DNA from: an uncultured Flavobacteriales bacterium
GTDB lineage: Bacteria; Bacteroidota; Bacteroidia; Flavobacteriales_E; Vicingaceae
Length of the DNA: 8,762 nt
NCBI GenBank assembly: GCA_913059105.1
Contig: CAJXRL010000100.1
Span: forward strand, 1-8,762
Direction: 5' to 3'
The position numbers and the translations under genes were made by a program. Shown one piece after another: positions 1 through 7,425 of the stretch; the stretch's first letter is position 1, and every line of letters begins with the position of its first letter. The notes under the pieces are model-generated. The model was not told the DNA's origin. It worked only from the letters and a program-made list of their open reading frames with translations, and ran no database searches.

Positions 1-48
1 CGAGATTTCTGCCTGTCTCGTGGGCTCGGAGATGTGTATAAGAGACAG
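1..48 (+). other. Nextera i7-side sequencing adapter (artefact)
   Basis: This is library-construction sequence, not genome. Bases 1-6 (CGAGAT) are the end of the P7 primer region. Bases 7-14 (TTCTGCCT) match the Nextera N703 index in primer orientation. Bases 15-48 are the Nextera read-2 transposase adapter, ending in the 19-bp mosaic end AGATGTGTATAAGAGACAG at 30-48. Read in frame it encodes the residues MCIRDR, a hallmark of adapter contamination in predicted proteins. The contig should be trimmed to start at 49. Confidence 0.98.
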
Positions 49-49
49 A

Positions 50-424
50 GTATATACTGTTGGAATGGGAAGCCCAAATGGTGCACCAATACCTTTGTTT
101 CGACGAGGTAAAAGGATGGGATTTCGACAAGACAGCGAAGGAAATACCATAGTGAGTAGTTTGAATGAAAACATGCTAAGAGATATTTCTTCTAGTGGCG
201 GCGGCATTTACATTCGAGCGACAAATGCTAATGCAGGATTCGGTACTATTTTAGATGATTTAAGTGGTTTAGAGAAATCAGAGTTCGAAAGCCAGGTATA
301 TACTGATTACGAAGATCGATTTCAATTTTTTATCGGCGCAGCTCTCTTGCTTATTTTAATTTCAATGCTCATAACTGAAAGAAAAGGTAAATGGGCGAAA
401 AACGTTAATCTTTTTAAAGCATGA
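50..424 (+). CDS. batB: BatB, VWA-domain membrane protein (C-terminal fragment)
   Basis: This is the last 124 codons of a BatB-type protein of the Bacteroides aerotolerance (Bat) operon; the 5' part is cut off by the contig end. The fragment opens with VYTVGMGSPNGAPIP, the last strand of the von Willebrand factor A domain as seen in BatA and BatB. It continues with a conserved stretch (SLNENMLRDI, GGGIYIRA) and ends with one membrane helix (FFIGAALLLILISMLIT) and a short basic tail. The VWA metal-binding motif (DxSxS) would lie upstream and is not visible. The GTG at 20 and ATG at 32 that would give a longer ORF lie in adapter sequence and are not real starts. The stop overlaps the batC start (ATGA), indicating translational coupling. 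BatA is very similar, but BatB is preferred because batC follows directly. Family role: inner-membrane partner in a Bat complex linked to oxygen or stress tolerance; the molecular function is not settled. Confidence 0.93.
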   Translation, partial: VYTVGMGSPNGAPIPLFRRGKRMGFRQDSEGNTIVSSLNENMLRDISSSGGGIYIRATNANAGFGTILDDLSGLEKSEFESQVYTDYEDRFQFFIGAALLLILISMLITERKGKWAKNVNLFKA

Positions 425-1188
425 AAAAGTTAATTCTTATCCAATTGTTGCTTTGTTTGAGTTTTGTTTCTCAAGCTCAATCTGCATTTCAAGAAATTAG
501 AGAAGGCAACGAACTTTTTAAAAACAACTCATTTGAGGAAGCTAGCAAAAAGTACCAAGAAAGCATGGCGAAAGATATTGAGCCTGTTGAATCTTCCTAC
601 AACATTGGTAATGCTCTTTATCGCCAAGAAAAATATGAAGATGCTGCACGGTACTTCAACCAAGCGGCAAATAAAACTGACGACAAAATTGTAAAATCAA
701 ATGCCTATCACAATTTAGGTAACGCCTTATTGAAAGAGGAAAAATTAGAAGAAAGTGTAAAAGCATATAAAAGCTCTTTAATAAACAACCCTCAAAACGA
801 AGACAGTAGATACAATTTAGCCTACGCTCAAAAAATGCTACAACAGCAACAGGAGCAGCAAGAAAAAGAGAAGAAGGAAGATAAAAAAGAAGACGAAAAC
901 AAAGAGGAAAAAGAAAATAAAGATCAGAAAGAGAACAAGGACGAAGAAAAGAAAGACGAAGATCAAAAGGACAAAGAACAGAAAGACAAAGAACAGAAGG
1001 ACAAAGAAAAGAAAAGCGAAGAGGAGAAGAAAAAGGAACAAGAGAAACAACAACAGCCAAAACAAGTTTCTAGAGAAGATGCAGAACGGATTTTGGAAGC
1101 GTTGAACCAGAAAGAAAAAGAACTTCAGGAGAAACTAAAGAAGAAAAAGATTAAAGGTGTAAAGATTGATATTGAGAAGGATTGGTAA
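421..1188 (+). CDS. batC: BatC, TPR protein with charged low-complexity tail
   Basis: The product has 255 residues. Residues 1-20 look like a signal peptide ending SQAQ, so the protein is probably exported to the periplasm. Residues 23-140 hold about three tetratricopeptide repeats (e.g. SYNIGNALYRQEKYEDAARY, then AYHNLGNALLKEEKLEESVK), a protein-binding scaffold. Residues 141-215 are almost only Q, E, K and D, with few other residues. The C-terminus (ILEALNQKEKELQEKL, then a lysine-rich stretch and IEKDW) matches the conserved end of BatC proteins, so the low-complexity block is internal and the gene is complete. It overlaps batB by 4 bp. In the family, BatC is thought to interact with the VWA proteins BatA and BatB. 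The charged block is encoded by A/G-rich DNA containing a 15-bp tandem repeat, so its length may vary between strains. Confidence 0.92.
   Translation: MKKLILIQLLLCLSFVSQAQSAFQEIREGNELFKNNSFEEASKKYQESMAKDIEPVESSYNIGNALYRQEKYEDAARYFNQAANKTDDKIVKSNAYHNLGNALLKEEKLEESVKAYKSSLINNPQNEDSRYNLAYAQKMLQQQQEQQEKEKKEDKKEDENKEEKENKDQKENKDEEKKDEDQKDKEQKDKEQKDKEKKSEEEKKKEQEKQQQPKQVSREDAERILEALNQKEKELQEKLKKKKIKGVKIDIEKDW
964..1008 (+). repeat. 15-bp tandem repeat, three copies, inside batC
   Basis: Three consecutive 15-base units (CARAARGACAAAGAA pattern; copies at 964-978, 979-993 and 994-1008) encode QKDKE three times. They differ only by A/G changes at two positions. Units are a multiple of three, so slippage would add or remove five residues without breaking the frame. 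Confidence 0.85.
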
Positions 1189-1191
1189 AGA

Positions 1192-1220
1192 GAATTACGA
1201 ATTTCTAATTATGAATAATA
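1192..1220. other. AT-rich near-repeat in the batC-batD gap
   Basis: The 100-base gap between batC and batD is the only sizeable spacer in the operon. Its first part reads GAATTACGAATTTCTAATTATGAATAAT in two pieces (GAATTACGAATT, then CTAATTATGAATAAT). This is an imperfect repetition of an AATTAnGAAT word. Similar words occur between genes in many Bacteroidota genomes. I see no clear terminator and no TAnnTTTG promoter box in the gap. Whether the element is a real repeat depends on other copies elsewhere in the genome. Confidence 0.3.
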
Positions 1221-1288
1221 CAAAGAGGTTCAGCGATCAATATAGTTTAGTTTAAGGATTACAACAGAAAACGGAGTTTAATAAACGA

Positions 1289-3076
1289 ATGAAAAAAGCA
1301 TTTATAACATACATTTTACTACTAGTGAGCGTGATATGTTCTGCCGCATCGAATGTATTCACGGTAAACGTTAGTAGTTCAACTGTTGAAATTGGACAAC
1401 AATTTCAAGTAACATTTACCATTAATGCCGCAGGTGGAAACTTCTCTCCTCCTTCTTTTGAGAATTTTAAAGTTATAGGCAGTCCAAGTCAAGCTCAAAG
1501 CATGCAGGTTATTAATGGTCAAGTAACTCAAAGCACCTCGATCAGTTACCTACTGATTGCGCAAAAAAAAGGAACATTTACCATTGGTTCAGCAAGCGTT
1601 AAGATAGACAGTAAAACGAGAAAGACAAAACCAATCACCATTAAAGTAGTTGGAAATAACGCCAATGGAGCAGCTGCTCAACGAAATAAAACTCAACAAC
1701 GCAAAACGGAAGCTGAAAAACTTAAAGAATATGTTTTTGTGCGTTCAACAGTAGATAAAAGAGAAGTCTACATTGGTGAAAAAGTAACGGTTACTTATAA
1801 ACTTTACTCAAAATTAAATTTAAATGGCGTTGAATTAGAATCGCCGACTAGGTTCACCGGTTTTTGGACACAAGACTTAACTACCCTTTACAGAAGAAAT
1901 ATTCAGAAAGGCAGGGAACAGTTCAAAGGTCAAACCTATGAGGTGGTTGAATTGCAGCAGACTTTGCTTTATCCGCAACGCAGTGGTGACCTTACGATAG
2001 ATGGGCTAACTATAATAGCTAAAGTTCAAATACAGCGGAAACCTAGAAATAGGTCTGAGCAAATTTGGGGTGCTTATGATATGAAAGAGGTAATTGCCGG
2101 AAGCGAACCAATTAAACTAAAGGTTAAAGCATTCCCTGCAAAAGGCAAACCCGATAATTTTGTTGGAGCAGTTGGTAAGTTCAATATGAAGATGTCAGCT
2201 AACAAAGACAGTTTGGTGGCTAACGAATCAGTAAATGTAAAAATTGAAATTAACGGCAAAGGAAACTTGCCTTTAATAAACGCTCCTAAGATTGATTTCC
2301 CTTCTGACTTTGAAGTATATGATCCTGAAACAAAAGAAAGAATTAAAACGGATTACAATGGCTCAACCGGAAAGAAGACATTCGACTATTTAGTTATACC
2401 AAGGCATTCTGGCGAATTTAAATTGAAACCTTTTGAGTTCTCATACTTTGATTTAATTACAAAGCAATACAAAACAATTACAGCCGGCCCAATTCGCTTT
2501 TTTGTTAAGAAAGGGGAAGATGAAGAGAATGTTATTTACAGTGGCAGAAGAAAAGAGGATATTGATTTAATAGGAACCGACATACGATTCATTCACATAA
2601 ACAATGTGACCTTGTATGAAGCGGATGATTATTTCTATGGTTCGAATTTATTCTACCTTATTCTTCTTTCAATCAGCTTATTTGGAGTATTGATTGTATT
2701 CATTGCAAAACGCAACACAGCAATCAAATCCGACTCGTCTGGCCTTCGAAAATCGAAAGCGAGCAAGATTGCGAAAAAACGATTAGCTCAGGCTAAAAAG
2801 CACTTGGATGCTAAAGAAAACATAAAATTCTATGAGGAAATTTCAATTGCAATTTTTGGCTATTTCGCCGATAAGTTCAATTTGGAAGCAGCCGATATTT
2901 CACAAGAAAAAATCATAGAGTTATTAGATGAAAAGGATCATTCCAGCGATACCAAGATAAGTGTTCAAACCATTTTGGAAGAAACTGAGATGGCTCGTTT
3001 TGCACCAGATTCAAGTATTAATCCATCTATTCTTTACGAAAAGTCTGTAGCACTAATTCAGAATTTAGAAAGCTAA
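1289..3076 (+). CDS. batD: BatD, membrane-anchored periplasmic protein
   Basis: The product has 595 residues, usual for the BatD (oxygen tolerance) family. Residues 1-20 are a signal peptide (MKKAFITYILL to SAA). Residues about 22-410 are a long beta-rich periplasmic part. It contains the family hallmarks VFTVNVSSSTVEIGQQFQV near the N-terminus, a repeat-like YVFVRSTVDKREVYIGEKV at 148-166, and the conserved GFWTQDL at 191-197. One transmembrane helix at about 453-474 (NLFYLILLSISLFGVLIVFI) is followed by a basic cytoplasmic domain of about 120 residues, largely helical. The stop lies 5 bp before batE, so the two are surely co-transcribed. The 100-bp gap from batC leaves room for an internal promoter, but none is evident. 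Family role: part of the Bat envelope complex with BatA, BatB, BatC and BatE. No disruption or truncation is visible. Confidence 0.93.
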   Translation: MKKAFITYILLLVSVICSAASNVFTVNVSSSTVEIGQQFQVTFTINAAGGNFSPPSFENFKVIGSPSQAQSMQVINGQVTQSTSISYLLIAQKKGTFTIGSASVKIDSKTRKTKPITIKVVGNNANGAAAQRNKTQQRKTEAEKLKEYVFVRSTVDKREVYIGEKVTVTYKLYSKLNLNGVELESPTRFTGFWTQDLTTLYRRNIQKGREQFKGQTYEVVELQQTLLYPQRSGDLTIDGLTIIAKVQIQRKPRNRSEQIWGAYDMKEVIAGSEPIKLKVKAFPAKGKPDNFVGAVGKFNMKMSANKDSLVANESVNVKIEINGKGNLPLINAPKIDFPSDFEVYDPETKERIKTDYNGSTGKKTFDYLVIPRHSGEFKLKPFEFSYFDLITKQYKTITAGPIRFFVKKGEDEENVIYSGRRKEDIDLIGTDIRFIHINNVTLYEADDYFYGSNLFYLILLSISLFGVLIVFIAKRNTAIKSDSSGLRKSKASKIAKKRLAQAKKHLDAKENIKFYEEISIAIFGYFADKFNLEAADISQEKIIELLDEKDHSSDTKISVQTILEETEMARFAPDSSINPSILYEKSVALIQNLES

Positions 3077-3081
3077 GTATT

Positions 3082-3843
3082 ATGAAAAAATTAACTTTTT
3101 ATCTTTTCAGTTTTCTATTCTTAAGCTTTTCACTTAGCGCTCAAGAAAACTCTGTCTCATTGATGCAAGAGGCAAATAAAGCCTATGAAGAAGGAGATTT
3201 TCAAACGGCAATTGATAGTTATCAGACTTTACTTGACAGTAACTACTCTTCTGAAGATTTGCATTACAACTATGCCAATAGTTTATTCAAGTCGAATGAA
3301 ATTGCGTTAGCAATTTTGCATTACGAAAAAGCGTTAAAAATTAATCCCGACTCTGAGGATGCGGCTTACAATATTAAAATAGCAAATGACAGAACTGTGG
3401 ATAAAATTGAAGTGATACCTGAGCTCTTCTTTTACCGCTGGTGGAAAACAATTTACAATTTATTCTCTGCCGACAACTGGGCCAAGATGATGATCTACAT
3501 TGCAATAATTGGTCTTATAGGTTTTGGAGCGTATAAATATGCTACAAATCTATCCATCCGGAAATTTGGTTTTGGAATGTTCAGCAGCGGACTTGTACTC
3601 GCTTTTATGTGTTGGGGTTTGGCTGCAAGTCAAAAGAATTATGCCAACAGCTCCAGTCACGCTATTATTATGAATTCGACGGTTGATATTTTAAGTGCTC
3701 CTTCTTCTGGAAGCTCTCAACTGTTTGTGTTGCATGAAGGCACCAAAGTGAGAATTGAAGACCAAACTGATGCTTGGTTAAAAGTCTCTTTGCCTAATGG
3801 CAATCAAGGATGGATTGATAAAGAAGCCTTAGCGGAAATTTAA
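3082..3843 (+). CDS. batE: BatE, TPR and SH3b membrane protein
   Basis: The product has 253 residues. Residues 1-20 form a signal peptide ending SLSAQ. Residues 25-100 hold two to three TPR motifs (EANKAYEEGDFQTAIDSYQT, then LHYNYANSLFKSNEIALAIL and ALKINPDSEDAAYN). Two hydrophobic helices follow at about 134-153 and 163-183. Residues 195-250 form a bacterial SH3 domain (VDILSAPSSGSSQLFVLHEGTKV, then AWLKVSLPNGNQGWIDKE). This TPR, two-helix, SH3b order is the standard BatE layout. It is the last gene of the operon and starts 5 bp after batD. Its stop codon overlaps the stop of the decayed DUF2147 gene on the opposite strand (TTTAA at 3839-3843), so no space is left for a normal intrinsic terminator. 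The SH3b domain suggests binding to peptidoglycan or a partner protein; that is family knowledge, not shown here. Confidence 0.92.
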   Translation: MKKLTFYLFSFLFLSFSLSAQENSVSLMQEANKAYEEGDFQTAIDSYQTLLDSNYSSEDLHYNYANSLFKSNEIALAILHYEKALKINPDSEDAAYNIKIANDRTVDKIEVIPELFFYRWWKTIYNLFSADNWAKMMIYIAIIGLIGFGAYKYATNLSIRKFGFGMFSSGLVLAFMCWGLAASQKNYANSSSHAIIMNSTVDILSAPSSGSSQLFVLHEGTKVRIEDQTDAWLKVSLPNGNQGWIDKEALAEI

Positions 3844-4271
3844 CTGGTCAATCGCTCCCATGTTTGAGTGCGGTGCAAGAACGCCACGAAACCAAGAACT
3901 TATAGTTTGCGATTTTCCAGCCACTATTTGCAATCGCATGAAGTTCTTTTTTCAGGATCAAGGATCTCTCCTTCCTACCATTCTTCGTCGTCAGAATCAT
4001 ACTCCATTGCAATAAAATCGTCCATTCTCTGAATGGGCTATCCATTTAGGTCACCATCGCATTCAGTGTACATTGAGTTTTAATCTTCTTTGAAAGTTAA
4101 ATACAATTTGGTTACTTCCCCTTGTAGTTCATCCGTTCATAAAAATCTCTATAACATATTCTTATCGCCATCGCTGTCATCAATTGTGACTCATTCACCT
4201 ACAACAAATTCTTGAGCAAAGGTTGGTATAGTCAACAAAATAATGGCAAATACGAACAGTATCTTTCAAAA
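3840..4271 (-). pseudogene. decayed DUF2147 secreted lipocalin-like gene
   Basis: Reading the minus strand in one frame from about 4265 gives a signal peptide (KILFVFAIILLTIPTFAQEF) and then recognisable DUF2147 blocks. These are VTIDDSDGDK, GEVTKLYLTFKED, CDGDLNG-PI, EYDSDDEEW-EGEILDPE and the C-terminal hallmark LGFVAFLHRTQTWERL, where dashes mark stop codons. Six nonsense codons lie in the ancestral frame: 4193 TGA, 4082 TAA, 4040 TAG, 3977 TAG, 3926 TAG and 3902 TAA (first bases). Two further in-frame stops at 4151 and 4139 fall in a short stretch shifted by a compensating indel pair; the shifted frame there reads VIEIFMNG, as expected for the family. The start codon is also gone (TTT TGA where ATG AAA would be expected). 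The gene once followed the VWA gene co-directionally. Several conserved residues are also changed (e.g. PEKRTSC where PENG-type is usual). Intact DUF2147 proteins are small exported proteins of unknown function. Confidence 0.88.
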
Positions 4272-4276
4272 AAAAT

Positions 4277-6355
4277 CTAGTATGCTCCTCCCCTTTTCCG
4301 GATGAACCACTCAATACTTAATAGCGCTATGAGTAAATAGAAAATCCACTTTAAGTTGATAATGTCTTGCACTTCTTCGTTCATATACGAAACCGAGCTA
4401 ACGTCATCTCTATTTTCAATAAGCTCCGAAAAGGTAGAAAGATCATTCAAGTTTAGCATTTCACCGTTAGTGCGTTTTGCCAATTGATATAAAAGCTCAT
4501 GATTGGCTTCTGTATTCATGGCTTCTAAACGTAATTCCTTTACCGTAAAAACTCCCTTTTCACTGTATTTCTTTCCTTGAAAACTAGTTGTTGCATTGTA
4601 ACTATACGTTGAAGGTTCTAAACTTGGAATATTCAACTGATAGGTTTCTTCAGATCGATTCATTGTAAACGTAAAACGCTCATCATCTTGATTTTTTAAT
4701 TCCAAATTAACATCTGCATCGTTTACCAACTCATAAGAAGGATTAAACAATTGAGCCGAAAAATTAATTGTTTCATTCTCATACAACTCATTTATTGTAT
4801 TGACTCTAAAAAAGCTACGATCAGATTTTACCGCCATGTATTGAACCACCTTTCCGACAAACCGATTAAATAAATCATGATTCCCAAATTCTTGATATCC
4901 TGCCATACGCCATTTCCAAATTCCTTCACCAGTAAAACGGCCCATTTTTACATCTTGAAATTCATAAAAACTAAGCAGCGGATAGGCTGTTTGTACACTG
5001 CCAATTTTCTGAGTCAGCAGCGTTTGATTGCCATTTGATTTTACAACCTGATTGGCTTCTGTTGTTAGGGGTGGAAAGTTTTTCAACTTTCGAATGTCAT
5101 TGTCAACAGTAAACATGTTAAACGATTCATTCACCTCTGCCTGCACTTCATTTACAATATTTCTTCCGCCACTTTTACCAGAAATATCCTTTAGCAACTC
5201 AATGTTTTTCCATCCACCACCAAATAACATAAGGGGCTTAGAAGTAGCTAAAAGTTTCTTCATTTTTTGATCGATAGAAACTAACTTACTATTTGCCGAT
5301 TGATGAAGAATAACCAAATCAAATTTGTCGAACGATTTTGTATATTCCGAGTAAATTGAAGAAGTCAATTCGTAATTCTCATTTGAATTTATGGCTGCTT
5401 TTAATGCTCCTAAATCAGGATGCGGCGACATGCCCAACAATAAAACTTTTTGTCGACCATCCAATACATCAATGTAAAAATTGATTCTGTTATTTAACGT
5501 ATTCCGTTCCCCTTCAACAGATTCTACAACCACTGTGTATTGTTGTTTGCCTACAACATCTGCCTTAAATTTGAATTGTTGGGTTGAGACTCCATTTGTT
5601 TTTAAGCCACTTACTTGTTTTGAAGTAATTAATTTACCCTTTCTAAAAACAGAAAGTTTTAAGCCTTTAGATTTAAATTTTTGCGTTTTGATATCTAGCT
5701 GAACAGGAAATTCATTTCCCAAAAAAGCGAGCCTATTGTTTCTAAGGTTGCGAAGTTGAACATCAACATATTTATTGGTATCGCCTACGCCTACTGTGAA
5801 AATAGGAAATTCTAACGATTGTGTGCTGTACACTGGAGAGTTTCCTTGGTTGTAAATTCCATCTGAAACCAACAACAATCCGCCTACATTGCGATTTACA
5901 AAACGCTGTTCTATGCTTTCAAAAAGCACATCAAAATCAGTGATTTTCCCATTAAAATTAGGCGATTCTTTGTCTGTGATTATGCTTTCATCAAATAGAT
6001 AGCTCTCTACCCTATACTTCTCTTCCAGCTTGCTTTTAATCGATGCTAACTGTTGCTGTAAATTCACTTTCACAAAAGCTGAATCGGCAGCCATTTTCAT
6101 GGAAGCAGAATTGTCTTGTGCAATAATGATAATGGGTTTCTCTACCGTTTTGTTAAAATATTTCAATAAGGGTGAAAGCAGCATGGCTGCTAAAACTGAG
6201 ATGCACAAAAAACGGAGTCCAAATAGGACTGCCTTTGTAAGTTTAGAAAATTCCGATAATTTTTTATCTTTTCGGTAAAGAAGAAACGCTAATATAGCGC
6301 CCAAAATCACACAAAAAATAAAATACCAAATGGGGTAAGGGCTAACAATATTCAC
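4277..6355 (-). CDS. VWA-domain membrane protein with amidotransferase-like segment
   Basis: The product has 692 residues. Two N-terminal membrane helices (about 8-26 and 43-64) precede a von Willebrand factor A domain at about 74-195. This carries the metal-binding motif D81-N-S83-A-S85 and a second acidic site at S164-D165-G166, so metal coordination looks intact. Residues 200-300 look like a beta-sandwich, as in CARDB or Ig-like folds. Residues 302-380 (KVLLLGMSPHPDLGALKAAI, then FDLVILHQS and PLMLFGGG) resemble the class-I glutamine amidotransferase-like fold found in related Bacteroidota proteins. I see no catalytic cysteine there, so it is probably not an enzyme. A second beta-rich region follows, and a last helix at about 668-685 ends in RKRGGAY. 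Most of the protein should lie between the membrane anchors, probably in the periplasm. It starts 14 bp after fabG and is probably co-transcribed with it. It resembles the Bat VWA proteins in concept but is much longer. Exact function is unknown. Confidence 0.88.
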   Translation of the reverse strand: MNIVSPYPIWYFIFCVILGAILAFLLYRKDKKLSEFSKLTKAVLFGLRFLCISVLAAMLLSPLLKYFNKTVEKPIIIIAQDNSASMKMAADSAFVKVNLQQQLASIKSKLEEKYRVESYLFDESIITDKESPNFNGKITDFDVLFESIEQRFVNRNVGGLLLVSDGIYNQGNSPVYSTQSLEFPIFTVGVGDTNKYVDVQLRNLRNNRLAFLGNEFPVQLDIKTQKFKSKGLKLSVFRKGKLITSKQVSGLKTNGVSTQQFKFKADVVGKQQYTVVVESVEGERNTLNNRINFYIDVLDGRQKVLLLGMSPHPDLGALKAAINSNENYELTSSIYSEYTKSFDKFDLVILHQSANSKLVSIDQKMKKLLATSKPLMLFGGGWKNIELLKDISGKSGGRNIVNEVQAEVNESFNMFTVDNDIRKLKNFPPLTTEANQVVKSNGNQTLLTQKIGSVQTAYPLLSFYEFQDVKMGRFTGEGIWKWRMAGYQEFGNHDLFNRFVGKVVQYMAVKSDRSFFRVNTINELYENETINFSAQLFNPSYELVNDADVNLELKNQDDERFTFTMNRSEETYQLNIPSLEPSTYSYNATTSFQGKKYSEKGVFTVKELRLEAMNTEANHELLYQLAKRTNGEMLNLNDLSTFSELIENRDDVSSVSYMNEEVQDIINLKWIFYLLIALLSIEWFIRKRGGAY

Positions 6356-6369
6356 TGACTACGAGCAAA

Positions 6370-7116
6370 TTAAGTTAACATTGCACCACAAACATTCAAG
6401 GTTTGACCAGAAACATAAGTGGATAAGTCTGATGCCAAGAACAATACTGCGTTTGCAACATCTTCTGTCGTACCTGGTCGTTTCAAAGGAACAGATTTTA
6501 ACCATTCTTTGATCGTTTCTTCGCCCAATTCAGCTGTCATTTCAGTAGCAATAAAACCTGGAGCAATGGCATTGCAACGAATGCTTCTGCTGCCCAATTC
6601 TTGTGCTATAGATTTAGTAAAGCCAATAATGCCTGCCTTAGAAGCCGCATAGTTTGATTGCCCTGCATTTCCTCTAACACCAACTACAGAACTTAGGTTA
6701 ATAATAGAGCCTGAACGCTGCTTTAGCATGGTTCGCTGTACGTTTTTGGTAATGTTGAAAACCGACTTTAAGTTGGTATTCATTACCTCGTCCCAATTCT
6801 CTTCAGACATGCGCATTAACAGACCATCTCTGGTAATCCCTGCATTGTTCACTACAATATCAATTCTTCCGAAATTTTCGTTTACATCTGCAATTAACTT
6901 CTCTGCAGCTGCAAAGTCTGCTGCATTAGATTGAAAAGCCATGGCTTTAACGCCAAATGCTGCCACTTCCTTTTCTACCTCTTTTGCCTTTTCAGGTGAA
7001 GACACATAAGTGAACGCAACATCTGCTCCATTTTCAGCCAATTTCATGGCAATTCCTTTTCCAATTCCTCTTGTTGCGCCAGTTACCAAGGCCACTTTTC
7101 CTTCTAGTAATTTCAT
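6370..7116 (-). CDS. fabG: 3-oxoacyl-ACP reductase FabG
   Basis: The product has 248 residues, a standard length for FabG, which reduces 3-oxoacyl-ACP to 3-hydroxyacyl-ACP with NADPH in type II fatty acid synthesis in the cytoplasm. It is a classical short-chain dehydrogenase. The nucleotide-binding motif TGATRGIG is at 12-19, NNAG at 90-93, N115 in MNTNLKSVF, and the catalytic S143, Y156 and K160 are in SSVVG and NYAASK. The APGFIATEM loop (185-193) and the C-terminal NVCGAMLT fit FabG. The start at 7116 (MKLLEGKVALVTG) is chosen because an in-frame extension to 7230 adds 38 residues with no family similarity, and a promoter-like box lies inside that extension. It leads an apparent two-gene operon with the VWA gene. 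Accessory DNA begins within about 100 bp of its start. Other SDR enzymes are possible in principle, but the motif set and length make FabG likely. Confidence 0.93.
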   Translation of the reverse strand: MKLLEGKVALVTGATRGIGKGIAMKLAENGADVAFTYVSSPEKAKEVEKEVAAFGVKAMAFQSNAADFAAAEKLIADVNENFGRIDIVVNNAGITRDGLLMRMSEENWDEVMNTNLKSVFNITKNVQRTMLKQRSGSIINLSSVVGVRGNAGQSNYAASKAGIIGFTKSIAQELGSRSIRCNAIAPGFIATEMTAELGEETIKEWLKSVPLKRPGTTEDVANAVLFLASDLSTYVSGQTLNVCGAMLT

Positions 7117-7132
7117 AAAAAAATATTTTATC

Positions 7133-7140
7133 CAAATGTA
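7133..7140 (-). promoter_or_regulatory. possible Bacteroidota -7 promoter box for fabG
   Basis: The minus strand reads TACATTTG here, an exact fit to the TAnnTTTG -7 consensus of the Bacteroidota primary sigma factor. It lies 16 bases before the fabG ATG, implying a very short leader. No convincing TTG -33 element sits about 19 bases further upstream, so this is a half-match only. Confidence 0.35.
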
Positions 7141-7211
7141 ATTAAACTTGTATAGTTTGGTTGTGGTTGAGGACTTAAAAATATTAAGATCGCCGCAAAA
7201 TGACAAATTAA

Positions 7212-7403
7212 ATGCAATGGGTAAATCCACATGCGCATCGTCATAGTTCTACTGCGCATTTATTGGAAGATGGAGTTGCCTTGAGAAGAATACAAATGTT
7301 ATTAGGTCATAATAGTTTACAAACGACGGAGATTTACACACATGTTGCAACCAACTATACATCAGACATTAAAAACCCTTTAGATTCTTTATATTTGGAA
7401 TAA
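7212..7403 (+). pseudogene. tyrosine recombinase (integrase), C-terminal remnant
   Basis: These 63 codons are the C-terminal end of a tyrosine recombinase catalytic domain. Visible are the HxxR box (H7, R10 in PHAHRHS), the LLGH box (LRRIQMLLGH, H33), the nucleophile tyrosine in TTEIYTHV (Y42), and the tail IKNPLDSL. That tail is typical of phage/IntI-like integrases and Bacteroidota integrases. Intact members are about 300 residues or more; the N-terminal DNA-binding domain, first catalytic arginine and beta-hairpin lysine are absent. A TAA directly precedes the ATG in frame, so nothing continues upstream. Some usually conserved positions are changed (HRHSSTAHLLE where LRHSFATHLLE is normal), consistent with decay. 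It is divergent from fabG, with about 95 bp between the starts. The break may mark a recombination junction where accessory DNA joined the fabG upstream region. It cannot be active alone. Confidence 0.85.
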
Positions 7404-7425
7404 ATAATATAATGACATAGTAGAT

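Noticed and set aside
20..49. N-terminal residues MGSEMCIRDR of an apparent 134-residue protein
   Set aside because: They are translated from the Nextera adapter; the genuine batB coding sequence begins at about base 50.
838..1065. A very hydrophobic antisense ORF (Leu/Phe-rich) opposite batC
   Set aside because: It is the complement of the A/G-rich K/E/D/Q codons; the composition is forced by the sense strand.
1268..1278. AAAACGGAGTT shared with the sequence just after the small membrane gene (about 8700-8710)
   Set aside because: An 11-base match in AT-rich DNA with no shared context is likely coincidence.
3848..4045. A 65-codon minus-strand ORF beginning MDSPFREW
   Set aside because: It is an off-frame reading of the DUF2147 relic; the neighbouring frame carries the family motifs.
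3840..4268. Stop-codon recoding or readthrough as an explanation for the in-frame stops
   Set aside because: All three stop codons occur, the start codon is lost, a frameshift pair is present, and intact neighbouring genes end at normal TAA, TAG and TGA stops. Decay is simpler.
7117..7230. A 38-residue N-terminal extension of fabG
   Set aside because: It has no similarity to FabG, contains a promoter-like box, and would overlap the integrase remnant; the start at 7116 fits family length.
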